64,000 bases of DNA from contig NZ_JABAEB010000010.1 in NCBI RefSeq assembly GCF_012584455.1, positions 62,001-126,000 of the forward strand, read 5' to 3'. Shown piece by piece: positions 8,361 through 17,047 of this stretch (its first letter is position 1; every line of letters begins with the position of its first letter). Position numbers and translations under genes: made by a program. This DNA comes from Shewanella oncorhynchi (GTDB taxonomy: Bacteria; Pseudomonadota; Gammaproteobacteria; Enterobacterales; Shewanellaceae). Under the pieces are notes generated by a model. It ran no database searches. It was given only the letters and a program-made list of their open reading frames with translations, and was not told the origin of the DNA.

Positions 8361-9482
8361 ATGTTTGAAGATTTTAAAAAGGACTTTTACCTAGCAGGTC
8401 CAGGATATCTATTAAACCATTCCGTTGGCCGGCCATTAAAATCGACCGAGCAGGTCTTTAAAGAAGCCTTTTTTGCGCCTTGGCAGGAGTCGGGGCGTGA
8501 ACCTTGGGGCCAGTGGTTGGGTGTGATTGATGATTTTACCTTTGCTTTATCTAAACTATTTAACGGCCACCAAAAGGATTTTTGCCCTCAGGTCAATCTT
8601 TCCAGTGCGCTGACTAAAATTGTCATGTCCCTCGACAGATTGAACCGCGAACACGCCGTTGTGTTAATGAGTGAGATTGATTTTCCCAGCATGGGTTTTG
8701 CCCTTAAAAAAGCGTTGCCTGCCAGTTGCGAAGTACGCTTTATTCCTAAAGGGCTCGATATCACCGACCCTAATGTGTGGGATGCGCATATCAGCCGCAA
8801 TGTGGATCTGGTGTTTGTCAGCCATGCTTACTCGAATACGGGGCAGCAGGCGCCATTAGCCAATATTTTCACCATAGCCCGTGAGCGAGGCTGTTTGAGC
8901 TTAGTGGATGTAGCGCAATCGGCGGGGATTATTCCGCTGGATCTCGCGCGCCTACAACCCGATTTTTTAATCGGTTCGAGTGTGAAATGGCTCTGCGGTG
9001 GCCCTGGTGCTGCCTATCTTTGGGTTAATCCCGCCATATTGGATAGTTGTCAGCCTAAAGATGTGGGTTGGTTTAGCCACGAGAATCCGTTCGAATTTGA
9101 TATCCATGATTTTCGTTACCAGCATTCCGCGCTGCGCTTTTGGGGAGGGACACCATCAATCGCGCCTTATGCCATTGCCACCCATAGCATTCATTATCTT
9201 GCTGGTTTAGGTACTCCGTTGCTGCGTAAATACAATCAGCAATTGATTGATGCTGTGGCGCAAGAGCTCGACCATGAGTTTGTGTCGCCGCGGGATACTG
9301 AAAAGCGCAGCGGTACGCTTATTCTGCAGTTTGGTAAACAGCAGCATCAAATGATGACGGCATTAGCGAACGCGAATATTAGTGTCGACGCCCGCAGTAT
9401 GGGGATCCGGATTTCTCCGCATATTTATAACAATATGTCTGATATCAAGTTGTTACTTGATGTGATTAAAGCCAATCGCTAA
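8361..9482 (+). CDS. Kynureninase-like PLP-dependent enzyme (class V aminotransferase fold)
   Basis: A 373-residue fold-type I PLP enzyme. The PLP-binding lysine is in GSSVKWLCGGPG (about residue 209) and the cofactor-contacting aspartate in LVDVAQSAG (about 183). The order VDVAQS ... SSVKW ... GPG matches kynureninase and class V aminotransferases or cysteine-desulfurase relatives. Kynureninase cleaves kynurenine to anthranilate and alanine; here a C-C lyase acting on the product of the upstream dioxygenase-like protein is plausible. Gene spacing of 4 bases indicates translational coupling. The length is shorter than classical KynU (about 415-465 residues), so a different substrate is possible. 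Confidence 0.8.
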   Translation: MFEDFKKDFYLAGPGYLLNHSVGRPLKSTEQVFKEAFFAPWQESGREPWGQWLGVIDDFTFALSKLFNGHQKDFCPQVNLSSALTKIVMSLDRLNREHAVVLMSEIDFPSMGFALKKALPASCEVRFIPKGLDITDPNVWDAHISRNVDLVFVSHAYSNTGQQAPLANIFTIARERGCLSLVDVAQSAGIIPLDLARLQPDFLIGSSVKWLCGGPGAAYLWVNPAILDSCQPKDVGWFSHENPFEFDIHDFRYQHSALRFWGGTPSIAPYAIATHSIHYLAGLGTPLLRKYNQQLIDAVAQELDHEFVSPRDTEKRSGTLILQFGKQQHQMMTALANANISVDARSMGIRISPHIYNNMSDIKLLLDVIKANR

Positions 9483-9534
9483 CTTAAATGATTTAAAATG
9501 GCTTACTAGGCTAGGTTGTACTACGTAATTACAA

Positions 9535-9597
9535 CTAACAAGGCACAACACTCTGGGAGGAAAACCGCGACATGGTCGTTCCCGTATGCCGGCGTTA
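9535..9597. repeat. Nested inverted repeat, weakly attC-like
   Basis: Outer arms TAACAAGGC and GCCGGCGTTA enclose inner arms GGGA/TCCC and a CGAC-ATG-GTCG hairpin, 63 bases in total. The imperfect nesting resembles an integron attC site beside a small lipoprotein gene. The core boxes do not match the consensus fully and no integrase lies nearby, so this is only a suggestion. Confidence 0.25.
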
Positions 9598-9647
9598 ATT
9601 CACCGCCACACGGGCAACTTGAGGTTATTTATTGGGTGCGATCATGC

Positions 9648-9971
9648 TTAAATCTTATAGTCATAGCGGCAGACCATGGGTCGCGGGGTGTGGAGCTTGG
9701 GATCGCTGGGCGTGATCGCTAAATCTGCAGGTAGCATAACAGTATCGATGATCAACGCACTGCTCATATCAACGAGTGTCAGCGGGATGGTAAAGAGCAG
9801 CAAGGGCGGGGCCGCCAACGCGGAGATAATCATACACTCCTCGCCATTATCAACAGCCGTTTGCACACTTGAGAAAGAATGACCCCAAGTTGAACCTTCT
9901 CCCATTCTCGATGTTATCGTTGCACATCCCGTGAGAGAACAGCACATGACCAACCAAGTCAACCAACGCAT
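9648..9971 (-). CDS. YceK/YidQ-family lipoprotein
   Basis: A 107-residue lipoprotein. The N-terminus MRWLTWLVMCCSLTGCATI carries a type II signal with the lipobox LTGC, so the mature protein begins at a lipidated cysteine. The body (PLTLVDMSSALIIDTVMLPADL) matches the YceK/YidQ (DUF1375) family of short outer membrane lipoproteins of unknown function. I chose the ATG at 9971, which has GGAG five bases upstream, over a GTG two codons earlier that has none. It is convergent with the kynureninase-like gene and lies next to an attC-like inverted repeat. Confidence 0.8.
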   Translation of the reverse strand: MRWLTWLVMCCSLTGCATITSRMGEGSTWGHSFSSVQTAVDNGEECMIISALAAPPLLLFTIPLTLVDMSSALIIDTVMLPADLAITPSDPKLHTPRPMVCRYDYKI

Positions 9972-10463
9972 AACCACTCCATTGTTTATATGTGAAAAAC
10001 TGCATTGCTTCGGTATGATCTACTCACTTGATCAACTGAGAGCGTTAGTGATGTGGAACCAGATCTGGTTTCATTTGACGCCAACCTGTTCTGTTTCAAC
10101 AGCTTGGCATTCTAACTATATGATTATATCTGTCAATTATTCATCAACAGAAACGAGATACAACCAAGCTCAATAACCTAGTTGTTAACGGCGACTCTTG
10201 TTTTGGATAAGTATTAAATATTGAGGTTTGTATGCCGTGCTCTTGCAGAACTCAGATAAGTTTTGAACATACTCTTTAAAATCAGTCTCCACTTCCCTCG
10301 CTGGCCATCTAGCTACTTTTATTACTTTCCTTAAAACTGCTTAAGTAAATATTCGCTTGAGGGTAGGCCGAGAGCATATTATGTTGCTGATTTAAAATGG
10401 ATGACTGGATTTACTGCTTGGCGATGGCCACGCTACAAGTAGAGTCTACCGAGAGGTAACAGG
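9972..10463. other. Intergenic region without a recognisable gene
   Basis: Nearly 490 bases between the lipoprotein gene and the first of two paralogous genes. I find no coding frame with a ribosome site. A perfect 14-base palindrome, AACCAGATCTGGTT, lies at 10057-10070 and may be a protein-binding site or chance. The region is AT-rich towards the right, as expected for a promoter of the following gene. Confidence 0.5.
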
Positions 10464-11334
10464 ATGAACAATAAAGCAGCGCCGCCGCAGTTGGCGTCGA
10501 CAGAGCAAGAGACACAACCGTTGGACGACAGTCGGTATGAAGACCTGCCGCGCAGTGAGTTCCTGCAATTACCCCAAGAGGAGCAAGACTGGCTCAATAA
10601 GCTACGTCAGCAGCGGGTGCGTGAGGCGCCCACCCTTTATGAGTGGGATATTAAGGTAGCGACCGTGTATGGCACGGGGTGGCTCGTTGTCATTATTCCC
10701 TGCGGTATAATGGTGCTGATTGGCTTGGTGGCGCACTGGTATGAGTCTGACCAATGGTATGGTTTTTTTTTCATGGCACTGATTTTTGCGCCATTTATCC
10801 GCTACCTCTGGTTGGCCGACAAACAGTACCACTATCGACTCACCACCGAGGGTTTAGTGACCACCTATCATGATGCTATTCCGGATGCAGCCTACGCGGT
10901 AGTGCGGGGGCTGGCTTGGTTTGGGGTAGTGGTTTGCATCGTCGGTGTGGCCTTTTTAGGCCCAGCAGCGCTGATTGGTGCAGGCGGAATGGCTCTGGGG
11001 GGCATTTTTTTTTACTGGTTTTAAAAATGTAGAAACCACCTCAATAAGTGCTATCAAGCGTGGACATCCCCACATGATAAAAGTGACCCACAAGAGGCCA
11101 TATATATCGTGTGATACAGACAGGTTTTATTTCGGATATTATTCAAATCTCGACTGTTATTGCCATCCCGAAGATATGCATAAAGTGTTGTCGCTGCTGA
11201 TGAAGCAATTACCGGGGTCGAAACTCTTTTTATTGAAAAATGAACGAATAGTTGGTCTCTCTAAAGTTGGCACCCGTGACGGCGAACCAGTCCAATTGTC
11301 AGATTTTGCCCCTGAGAATACTCAGCCCAGTTAG
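10464..11334 (+). pseudogene. Frameshifted first copy of a tandem membrane-protein pair
   Basis: Starts at an ATG behind GAGAGG and reads 186 residues to a stop at 11024; the remaining 100 or so residues continue in the next frame to 11334. Comparison with the intact neighbour (11504-12373) shows one extra G in a run now six long (10997-11002). Removing it restores 289 codons, the same length as the neighbour. The protein has a charged N-terminus (DDSRYEDLPRSEFLQLP) and four hydrophobic segments in two pairs, then a soluble C-terminal domain. The broken copy keeps transmembrane pair 2 but ends in IFFYWF. It may be a recent pseudogene, a phase-variable gene or a sequencing error. The function is unknown. 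Confidence 0.75.
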
Positions 11335-11503
11335 CGTTTTTTCTCGCGCCTGTTATTGGCGCTAATTACGACCATTATCTGGATACAGGCTAACAGACCT
11401 TTAGCGGCGAGGTCGTCAAGGGTGAGAAGACATTAAGTACGAGCTGTGTGGGTAGGTTAACGATGACCATGCAGTACCGTGGGCACAGCAAAGGAATAGC
11501 TAT

Positions 11504-12373
11504 ATGAATAAGAGGGCAGCGCCGCAGTCGGCGTCGACAGAGCAAGAGACACGACCGTTGGACGACAGTCGGTATGAAGACCTGCCGCGCAGTGAGTTCC
11601 TGCAATTACCCAAAGAGGAGCAAGACCGGCTCAATAAGCTACGTCAGCAGCGGGTGCGTGAGGCGCCCACGCTTTATGAGTGGGATATTCGGGTGGCGAC
11701 TGTCTATGGTCTATTTTGGTTAACCTTCCTGATCCCGTGTGGTTGCTTAGCACTTATAGGGTGCTATTTGCTATCTGGCGATACTAGCTTGGGTATAGGG
11801 TTAATTATCATGGCTTTAATTATGTGCTTATCTGCTCGTTACCTCTGGTTTGCAGACAAACAGTACCATTATCGGCTCACCACCGAGGGGTTAGTTACCA
11901 CCTATCATGACGTTATTCCGGATGCAGCTTACGCGGTAGTGCGTGGGCTGGCTTGGTTTGGGGTGGTGGTTTGTATTGTCGGGGTGGCCTTTTTAGGCCC
12001 AGCAGCGATGGTTGGTGTAGGTGGAATGGCTCTGGGGGCATTTTTCTTTACTGGTTTTAAAAATGTAGAGACAACTTACGAGAGTCCTATAAAAAATGGG
12101 CATCGCCATTTGATTAAGATAACGCGGAATCGTCCATTTATTGCCTGCCAATCGGATGTACGAACAATGGGCTTACGTGCAAGTATTCGTCTTCATTGCC
12201 CATTGGATAAGATGCACATTATCTTGTCATTACTGATGACGCAGTTACCTGATTCTGAAATCCGTGTATTTAAAAATGAGCGCGTGTTAGATGGCGTACC
12301 ATTTGCGTCATTTGAGTTAGGCGAACCTGCCCAACTGTCAGATTTCGCCCCTGACAATCCCCAGCCTAGTTGA
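11504..12373 (+). CDS. Hypothetical membrane protein, intact copy of a tandem pair
   Basis: A 289-residue protein with a polar N-terminus (1-65), two hydrophobic pairs (about 68-125 and 146-190) and a C-terminal soluble domain (190-289). I do not recognise the family. It is a tandem paralogue of the frameshifted gene upstream. The N-terminal 70 codons and the segment around the second hydrophobic pair are almost identical in DNA between copies, while the first hydrophobic pair and the C-terminal 90 residues differ strongly. This mosaic pattern suggests recombination or diversifying selection. An AAGGA ribosome site precedes the ATG. No neighbour hints at its role. Confidence 0.75.
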   Translation: MNKRAAPQSASTEQETRPLDDSRYEDLPRSEFLQLPKEEQDRLNKLRQQRVREAPTLYEWDIRVATVYGLFWLTFLIPCGCLALIGCYLLSGDTSLGIGLIIMALIMCLSARYLWFADKQYHYRLTTEGLVTTYHDVIPDAAYAVVRGLAWFGVVVCIVGVAFLGPAAMVGVGGMALGAFFFTGFKNVETTYESPIKNGHRHLIKITRNRPFIACQSDVRTMGLRASIRLHCPLDKMHIILSLLMTQLPDSEIRVFKNERVLDGVPFASFELGEPAQLSDFAPDNPQPS

Positions 12374-12699
12374 ATAAAGCGTGGACACTTAACAATAATG
12401 GCGCGGTAGTTAACTTCCGACTATATAGGTGGTTTTTCTGCTGCATCCATGTTTAGTTTAGATCGGTTTTTAACCATCTATCTCTATTGTTGCTGTTGCC
12501 GCGGTGTCTGGCGTGCCTTCTCTGAATGATAAAAGAGTGATTGGCGATGATGCCTATTTAGAGAACAATGCGATGATTGAATCAGAATAAAAGTTGTATA
12601 TACCTTCAAAATACAAAAAGCCCCGATAGCGTTGCTATCGAGGTTTTTATATTTTCTGTATCAATTAGATAAAGCGAGCCGGTTGTATAGCGCTAGCCA
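12374..12699. other. Intergenic region with a possible coding remnant
   Basis: About 325 bases between the paralogue pair and glnA. A frame from about 12485 reads IVAVAAVSGVPSLNDKRVIG and runs on to a stop at 12590, but it is preceded by an in-frame stop and has no good start, so it may be the tail of a decayed gene. The right part holds the glnA terminator. Confidence 0.35.
12616..12648 (-). terminator. Rho-independent terminator of glnA
   Basis: A 10-bp stem (CCCCGATAGC / GCTATCGAGG, one mismatch) with a GTT loop is flanked by A5 and T5 runs. It lies about 50 bases beyond the glnA stop. Confidence 0.85.
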
Positions 12700-14109
12700 T
12701 TACAGGCTGTAGTACATTTCAAACTCAAGTGGGTGAGTTGTACGTGCTACGCGCTCAGCTTCTGCTGTTTTCAGTACGATATAAGATTGGATGAAATCTT
12801 CACTGAACACGCCGCCTTTAGTCAGGAACTCATGGTCAGCTTGCAGATTTTCAAGGGCGTTTTCTAATGACGTTGCCACTTGTGGGATTTCAGCCGCTTC
12901 TTCTGGAGGCAGATCGTACAGATCTTTGTCCATCGCTTCGCCTGGGTGGATCTTGTTTTGGATACCGTCAAGACCCGCCATCAGCAGCGCTGCGAAACCT
13001 AAGTATGGGTTTGCATGTGGATCTGGGAAACGTGCTTCGATACGACGGCCTTTAGGGCTTGGTACCACTGGAATACGGATTGATGCAGAGCGGTTACGGG
13101 CAGAGTAGGCCAACATAACAGGTGCTTCAAAGTGTGGCACTAAACGCTTGTAAGAGTTAGTGCTTGGGTTAGTGAAAGCGTTCAGCGCGCGAGCGTGCTT
13201 GATGATACCACCTATGTAGTACAGAGCCGTTTCACTTAAACCTGCGTATTTGTCGCCAGCGAACAAGTTAACACCGTCTTTCGCCAGAGATTGGTGAACG
13301 TGCATGCCGCTACCGTTGTCACCAACGATGGGTTTAGGCATGAAAGTCGCAGTCTTACCGTAAGCGTGAGCCATGTTGTGCACTACGTACTTCAGAATTT
13401 GGATTTCATCCGCTTTCTTAGTCAAGGTGTTGAAGCGAGTGGCGATTTCGTTTTGACCTGCAGTCGCCACTTCGTGGTGATGCGCTTCAACCACTTGGCC
13501 CATTTCTTCAAGCACTAAACACATAGCGCTACGTAGGTCTTGTGATGAGTCAACCGGTGCAACTGGGAAGTAACCGCCTTTAACAAATGGACGGTGACCT
13601 GTGTTGCCGCCTTCGTAGCTAGTGCCTGAGTTCCAAGCCGCTTCTTTAGCGTCGATCTTAACGAAACAACCTGACATGTCAGTACCGAAACGGACATCGT
13701 CAAATAAAAAGAATTCTGGTTCTGGTCCAATCAATACAGTATCAGCGATACCAGTAGAGATCAGGTAAGCTTCTGCTTTTTTAGCAATTGAGCGTGGGTC
13801 ACGGTCGTAACCTGTCATGGTACCTGGTTCAAGAATGTCACAACGGATCAGCGCTGTGGTTTCTTCGGTGAAAGGATCCAGTACGAATGTCGTTGGATCT
13901 GGCATCAGTACCATGTCTGATTCGTTAATGCCCTTCCAACCTGCGATAGAAGAACCGTCAAACATTTTGCCGTCTTCGAAGAAATCAGCATCTACCTGAT
14001 GAGAAGGAATAGATACGTGCTGCTCTTTACCTTTAGTGTCGGTAAAACGTAAATCAACGAACTTAACTTCTAATTCTTCAAGTTGCTTTAAAACTGATTC
14101 AACTGACAT
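12700..14109 (-). CDS. glnA: Glutamine synthetase type I
   Basis: A 469-residue class I-beta glutamine synthetase, which makes glutamine from glutamate, ammonia and ATP as a dodecamer in the cytoplasm. Visible marks are the N-terminal beta-grasp (MSVESVLKQLEELEV), DGSSIAGW, the metal-site GPEPEFFLFD, NGSGMHVHQS and the adenylylation site KDLYDLPPEE near residue 396, so GlnE control is expected. The ATG at 14109 has GGAGG 7 bases upstream and is preferred to a TTG two codons earlier. A sigma54 promoter and an NtrC-type palindrome lie upstream, indicating nitrogen control. Length and motifs are complete. Confidence 0.98.
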   Translation of the reverse strand: MSVESVLKQLEELEVKFVDLRFTDTKGKEQHVSIPSHQVDADFFEDGKMFDGSSIAGWKGINESDMVLMPDPTTFVLDPFTEETTALIRCDILEPGTMTGYDRDPRSIAKKAEAYLISTGIADTVLIGPEPEFFLFDDVRFGTDMSGCFVKIDAKEAAWNSGTSYEGGNTGHRPFVKGGYFPVAPVDSSQDLRSAMCLVLEEMGQVVEAHHHEVATAGQNEIATRFNTLTKKADEIQILKYVVHNMAHAYGKTATFMPKPIVGDNGSGMHVHQSLAKDGVNLFAGDKYAGLSETALYYIGGIIKHARALNAFTNPSTNSYKRLVPHFEAPVMLAYSARNRSASIRIPVVPSPKGRRIEARFPDPHANPYLGFAALLMAGLDGIQNKIHPGEAMDKDLYDLPPEEAAEIPQVATSLENALENLQADHEFLTKGGVFSEDFIQSYIVLKTAEAERVARTTHPLEFEMYYSL

Positions 14110-14197
14110 TCTCAAGCCTCCGGTAGGGTAAAGGGATGCCCCTTCTATAATCTTTTAACTCAAGTGATTTATCTTGAGCCAAACTTACGAGCTATAA

Positions 14198-14214
14198 AGC
14201 GATATCCATGCCAA
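14198..14214 (-). promoter_or_regulatory. Sigma54 (RpoN) promoter of glnA
   Basis: Read on the minus strand, TTGGCATGGATATCGCT matches the -24/-12 consensus TTGGCAC-N4-TTGCW with one change in the -12 half (TCGC). The GG and GC dinucleotides are correctly spaced. The predicted transcript start is near 14187, about 80 bases before the ATG. Confidence 0.75.
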
Positions 14215-14275
14215 TAATTTAACTTACTGATTAACATGATTTAAAATCTTTGTTGCACTTAATTGGATTCGCGTG

Positions 14276-14291
14276 TGCACCATAGTGGTGC
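14276..14291 (-). promoter_or_regulatory. NtrC-type enhancer site upstream of glnA
   Basis: TGCACCATAGTGGTGC is a near-perfect match to the NtrC palindrome (TGCACC-N4-GGTGCA). It lies about 65-80 bases upstream of the predicted sigma54 promoter. Two weaker GGTGC half-sites follow near 14309-14314 and 14327-14332, as in other multi-site glnA enhancers. Confidence 0.75.
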
Positions 14292-14339
14292 TTTTGTCTG
14301 TGGCATTTTGGTGCATTACTCCATTTTGGTGCGCACTGA

Positions 14340-15121
14340 ATTGATTCATGCAAACCTTAAGCTGGGATGCACTGCGATAACATGCACCGCTTATATGGCA
14401 CTGAGATGGCAATAACGCTTTGGCTTTCACTATCTCAGTAAGTACCGCCTCTGTGAAGCTCACACATACTTGCAGCACTGCACGAGACTATTTATCACCA
14501 CCATAACCGCCGCATAATTGTCATAAAACCACGCTAGTCTGTCCAACTATGCCACGCATTATCAATCCAATAGTGGTTTATTATCATATTATTAGGAAAG
14601 AGTTCGTTCTCATGTGCGAAATGTCTTTGCTGTTCACAGGCCAAGTGAAATCAGTGATGCGTAATAAAGGTATCCCGTGACAATGAAGTGAGTCTTAATG
14701 TCATCGGATGTAAACGCCAACATGAACGTTAGATTAAGTGTGCCGCAGAATTTATTGGAGTGTGTTCACGTGGTAATTTCTCTGTATCTAAGTCGATTTT
14801 GCTGATGCTTAAATCGACATTAGCAGTGCTAACATTGAATACGAAAAATAGCAAATTCAGCTGCTTAACTCGGATTTTTCCTATGAATATGGCAATTAAA
14901 CAGAGCGTTAACTCTGGCTACAGAGGATTTCATTCAGTGGATGATTGGCGGAAATTACCCAAGGATTGGCGGATTGTTTTATAAGTGTTCAAAAATAATC
15001 CTGTGCGCCAAGGCCGCTCTGGAGTAGAATGGCACGCTTTTTATTGTGGCGGATCGAGCTAGATCGCCATAACGAATTACTGAAATATCCCTATTTTTGT
15101 TTGATGGTAAGAGGTTTATCC
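14340..15121. other. Long glnA-typA intergenic region
   Basis: Apart from the glnA enhancer just to the left and the typA ribosome site at the right end, I see no confident gene here. A 74-codon frame at 14760-14984 lacks a clear ribosome site and family resemblance and is not annotated. The region probably holds the typA promoter and leader. Confidence 0.5.
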
Positions 15122-16933
15122 GTGCTAGAGAATTTACGTAACATCGCCATTATTGCACACGTTGACCATGGCAAAACGACCCTGGTAGACAAGTTGCTGT
15201 CACAGTCTGGCACCCTTGCAACCCGAGGAGAAGCCACTGAGCGGGTGATGGACTCCAACGATCTTGAAAAGGAACGTGGGATCACGATTCTGGCAAAGAA
15301 TACTGCCATCAAGTGGAACGACTACCGTATTAACATCGTTGATACCCCTGGCCACGCCGACTTCGGTGGTGAGGTTGAGCGTGTTCTGTCTATGGTTGAC
15401 TCAGTATTATTGCTGGTTGATGCCGTTGACGGTCCAATGCCACAAACTCGCTTCGTAACGAAGAAAGCGTTTGCTCAAGGCTTAAAGCCAATCGTTGTTA
15501 TCAACAAAATTGACCGTCCAGGTGCACGCCCAGATTGGGTTATTGACCAAGTATTCGACCTGTTCGATAACTTAGGTGCAACTGACGAGCAGCTAGATTT
15601 TCCAATCGTTTACGCTTCTGCGTTAAACGGTTTTGCAACTTTAGATCCGGATGTAGCGAGCGATGATATGACGCCGCTGTTCCAAACTATCGTTGAAAAA
15701 GTATCTTTCCCAGATGCTGACGCCGAAGGCGCGTTCCAGATGCAAATTTCGCAAATCGACTACAACTCATACGTGGGTGTTATCGGTATCGGCCGCATCA
15801 AGCGTGGTAGCGTTAAAACGAACCAACAAGTGACTATTATTGGCGCTGATGGCAAAACTCGTAACGGTAAAATGGGCCAAGTATTAGGTTACATGGGTCT
15901 AGACCGTACTGAAGTTGAAATTGCTAACGCTGGCGACATCGTTGCTATCACTGGTTTAGGCGAGCTGAAAATTTCTGACACTATCTGTGCCGTTGGTGCA
16001 GTAGAAGCTATGCCACCTTTGACTGTTGATGAACCTACTCTGACCATGACTTTCCAAGTTAATACTTCACCTTTTGCAGGTAAAGAAGGTAAGTATGTGA
16101 CTTCACGTAACATTCTGGAGCGTCTGCAAACAGAATTAGTCCACAACGTGGCACTGCGTGTTGAAGAAACAGAAAGTCCAGATCGCTTCCGTGTATCTGG
16201 TCGTGGTGAATTGCATTTATCAATCTTGATTGAAAACATGCGTCGTGAAGGTTACGAGTTAGCCGTATCACGTCCAGAAGTTATTCTGAAAACTATCGAC
16301 GGTGAACTGTGTGAACCATTTGAAACGTTGACTGTTGACGTTGAAGAAGAAGATCAAGGCACAGTAATCGAGAAATTAGGTACCCGTAAAGCTGAAATGA
16401 AAGACATGCAGCTTGATGGTAAAGGTCGTGTACGTATCGACTTCATCATCCCAAGCCGTGGTTTAATCGGTTTCCAAACTGAGTTTATGACAGCGACTTC
16501 TGGTACTGGTCTAATTTATCACTCATTCGACCATTATGGTCCGCACAAAGGTGGCGATATCGGTCAACGCGCTAACGGCGTATTGATCTCTAACGCAACG
16601 GGTAAGGCATTGACCTTCGCACTGTTCGGTCTGCAAGATCGTGGTCGTCTCTTTATCGGCCATGCCGCTGAAGTATACGAAGGCCAAGTGGTTGGTATTC
16701 ACGCTCGCTCAAACGATCTGACAGTTAACTGTTTGAAAGGTAAGCAGCTGACCAACATGCGTGCTTCTGGTACTGACGAAGCCCAAGTGCTGACGACGCC
16801 AATCACAATGACACTTGAGCAAGCGCTTGAGTTCATCGATGATGATGAATTAGTTGAAGTAACGCCTAAGAACATTCGTGTTCGTAAGAGACACTTGACT
16901 GAAAACGATCGTAAGCGCTTTAACCGCGGTTAA
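15122..16933 (+). CDS. typA: Ribosome-associated GTPase TypA/BipA
   Basis: A 603-residue translational GTPase of the EF-G family. G1 is AHVDHGKTT, G3 DTPGHADFGGEV and G4 NKID; domains II, III and V follow, with the TypA-specific C-terminal domain (GLIYHSFDHYGPHKGGDIGQ region). TypA assists 50S subunit assembly and growth at low temperature or under stress. The reading frame is open further upstream, but the GTG at 15122 has AAGAGG 7 bases before it, and VLENLRNIAIIAHVDHGKTT is the conserved N-terminus, so I place the start there. It diverges from glnA and is followed by a strong terminator. Confidence 0.97.
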   Translation: MLENLRNIAIIAHVDHGKTTLVDKLLSQSGTLATRGEATERVMDSNDLEKERGITILAKNTAIKWNDYRINIVDTPGHADFGGEVERVLSMVDSVLLLVDAVDGPMPQTRFVTKKAFAQGLKPIVVINKIDRPGARPDWVIDQVFDLFDNLGATDEQLDFPIVYASALNGFATLDPDVASDDMTPLFQTIVEKVSFPDADAEGAFQMQISQIDYNSYVGVIGIGRIKRGSVKTNQQVTIIGADGKTRNGKMGQVLGYMGLDRTEVEIANAGDIVAITGLGELKISDTICAVGAVEAMPPLTVDEPTLTMTFQVNTSPFAGKEGKYVTSRNILERLQTELVHNVALRVEETESPDRFRVSGRGELHLSILIENMRREGYELAVSRPEVILKTIDGELCEPFETLTVDVEEEDQGTVIEKLGTRKAEMKDMQLDGKGRVRIDFIIPSRGLIGFQTEFMTATSGTGLIYHSFDHYGPHKGGDIGQRANGVLISNATGKALTFALFGLQDRGRLFIGHAAEVYEGQVVGIHARSNDLTVNCLKGKQLTNMRASGTDEAQVLTTPITMTLEQALEFIDDDELVEVTPKNIRVRKRHLTENDRKRFNRG

Positions 16934-16984
16934 TGCCAGCCTATTAATTCAGGTGATTCGCCCTTAAGGTGAGTCAATCGGTTT

Positions 16985-17022
16985 AAAAAGCCCTGCATAG
17001 GAAACTGTGCAGGGCTTTTTGT
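16985..17022 (+). terminator. Rho-independent terminator of typA
   Basis: AAAAAGCCCTGCA and TGCAGGGCTTTTT form a perfect stem over a short loop with a T run, 50 bases after the typA stop. Confidence 0.9.
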
Positions 17023-17047
17023 TGGGATAAATTGAGTAATGGGTATT

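Noticed and set aside
10057..10070. 14-base palindrome AACCAGATCTGGTT
   Set aside because: Perfect but isolated, with no second copy or clear promoter relation; may be chance.
12485..12590. Short frame resembling the end of an exported protein
   Set aside because: Preceded by an in-frame stop and without a start or family match; kept only as a possible remnant.
14224..14478. An 84-codon minus-strand frame upstream of glnA
   Set aside because: It lies across the NtrC enhancer sites, which explain the sequence better than a gene.
14760..14984. A 74-codon plus-strand frame in the glnA-typA gap
   Set aside because: No clear ribosome site, no recognisable family and composition like the intergenic surroundings; probably chance.
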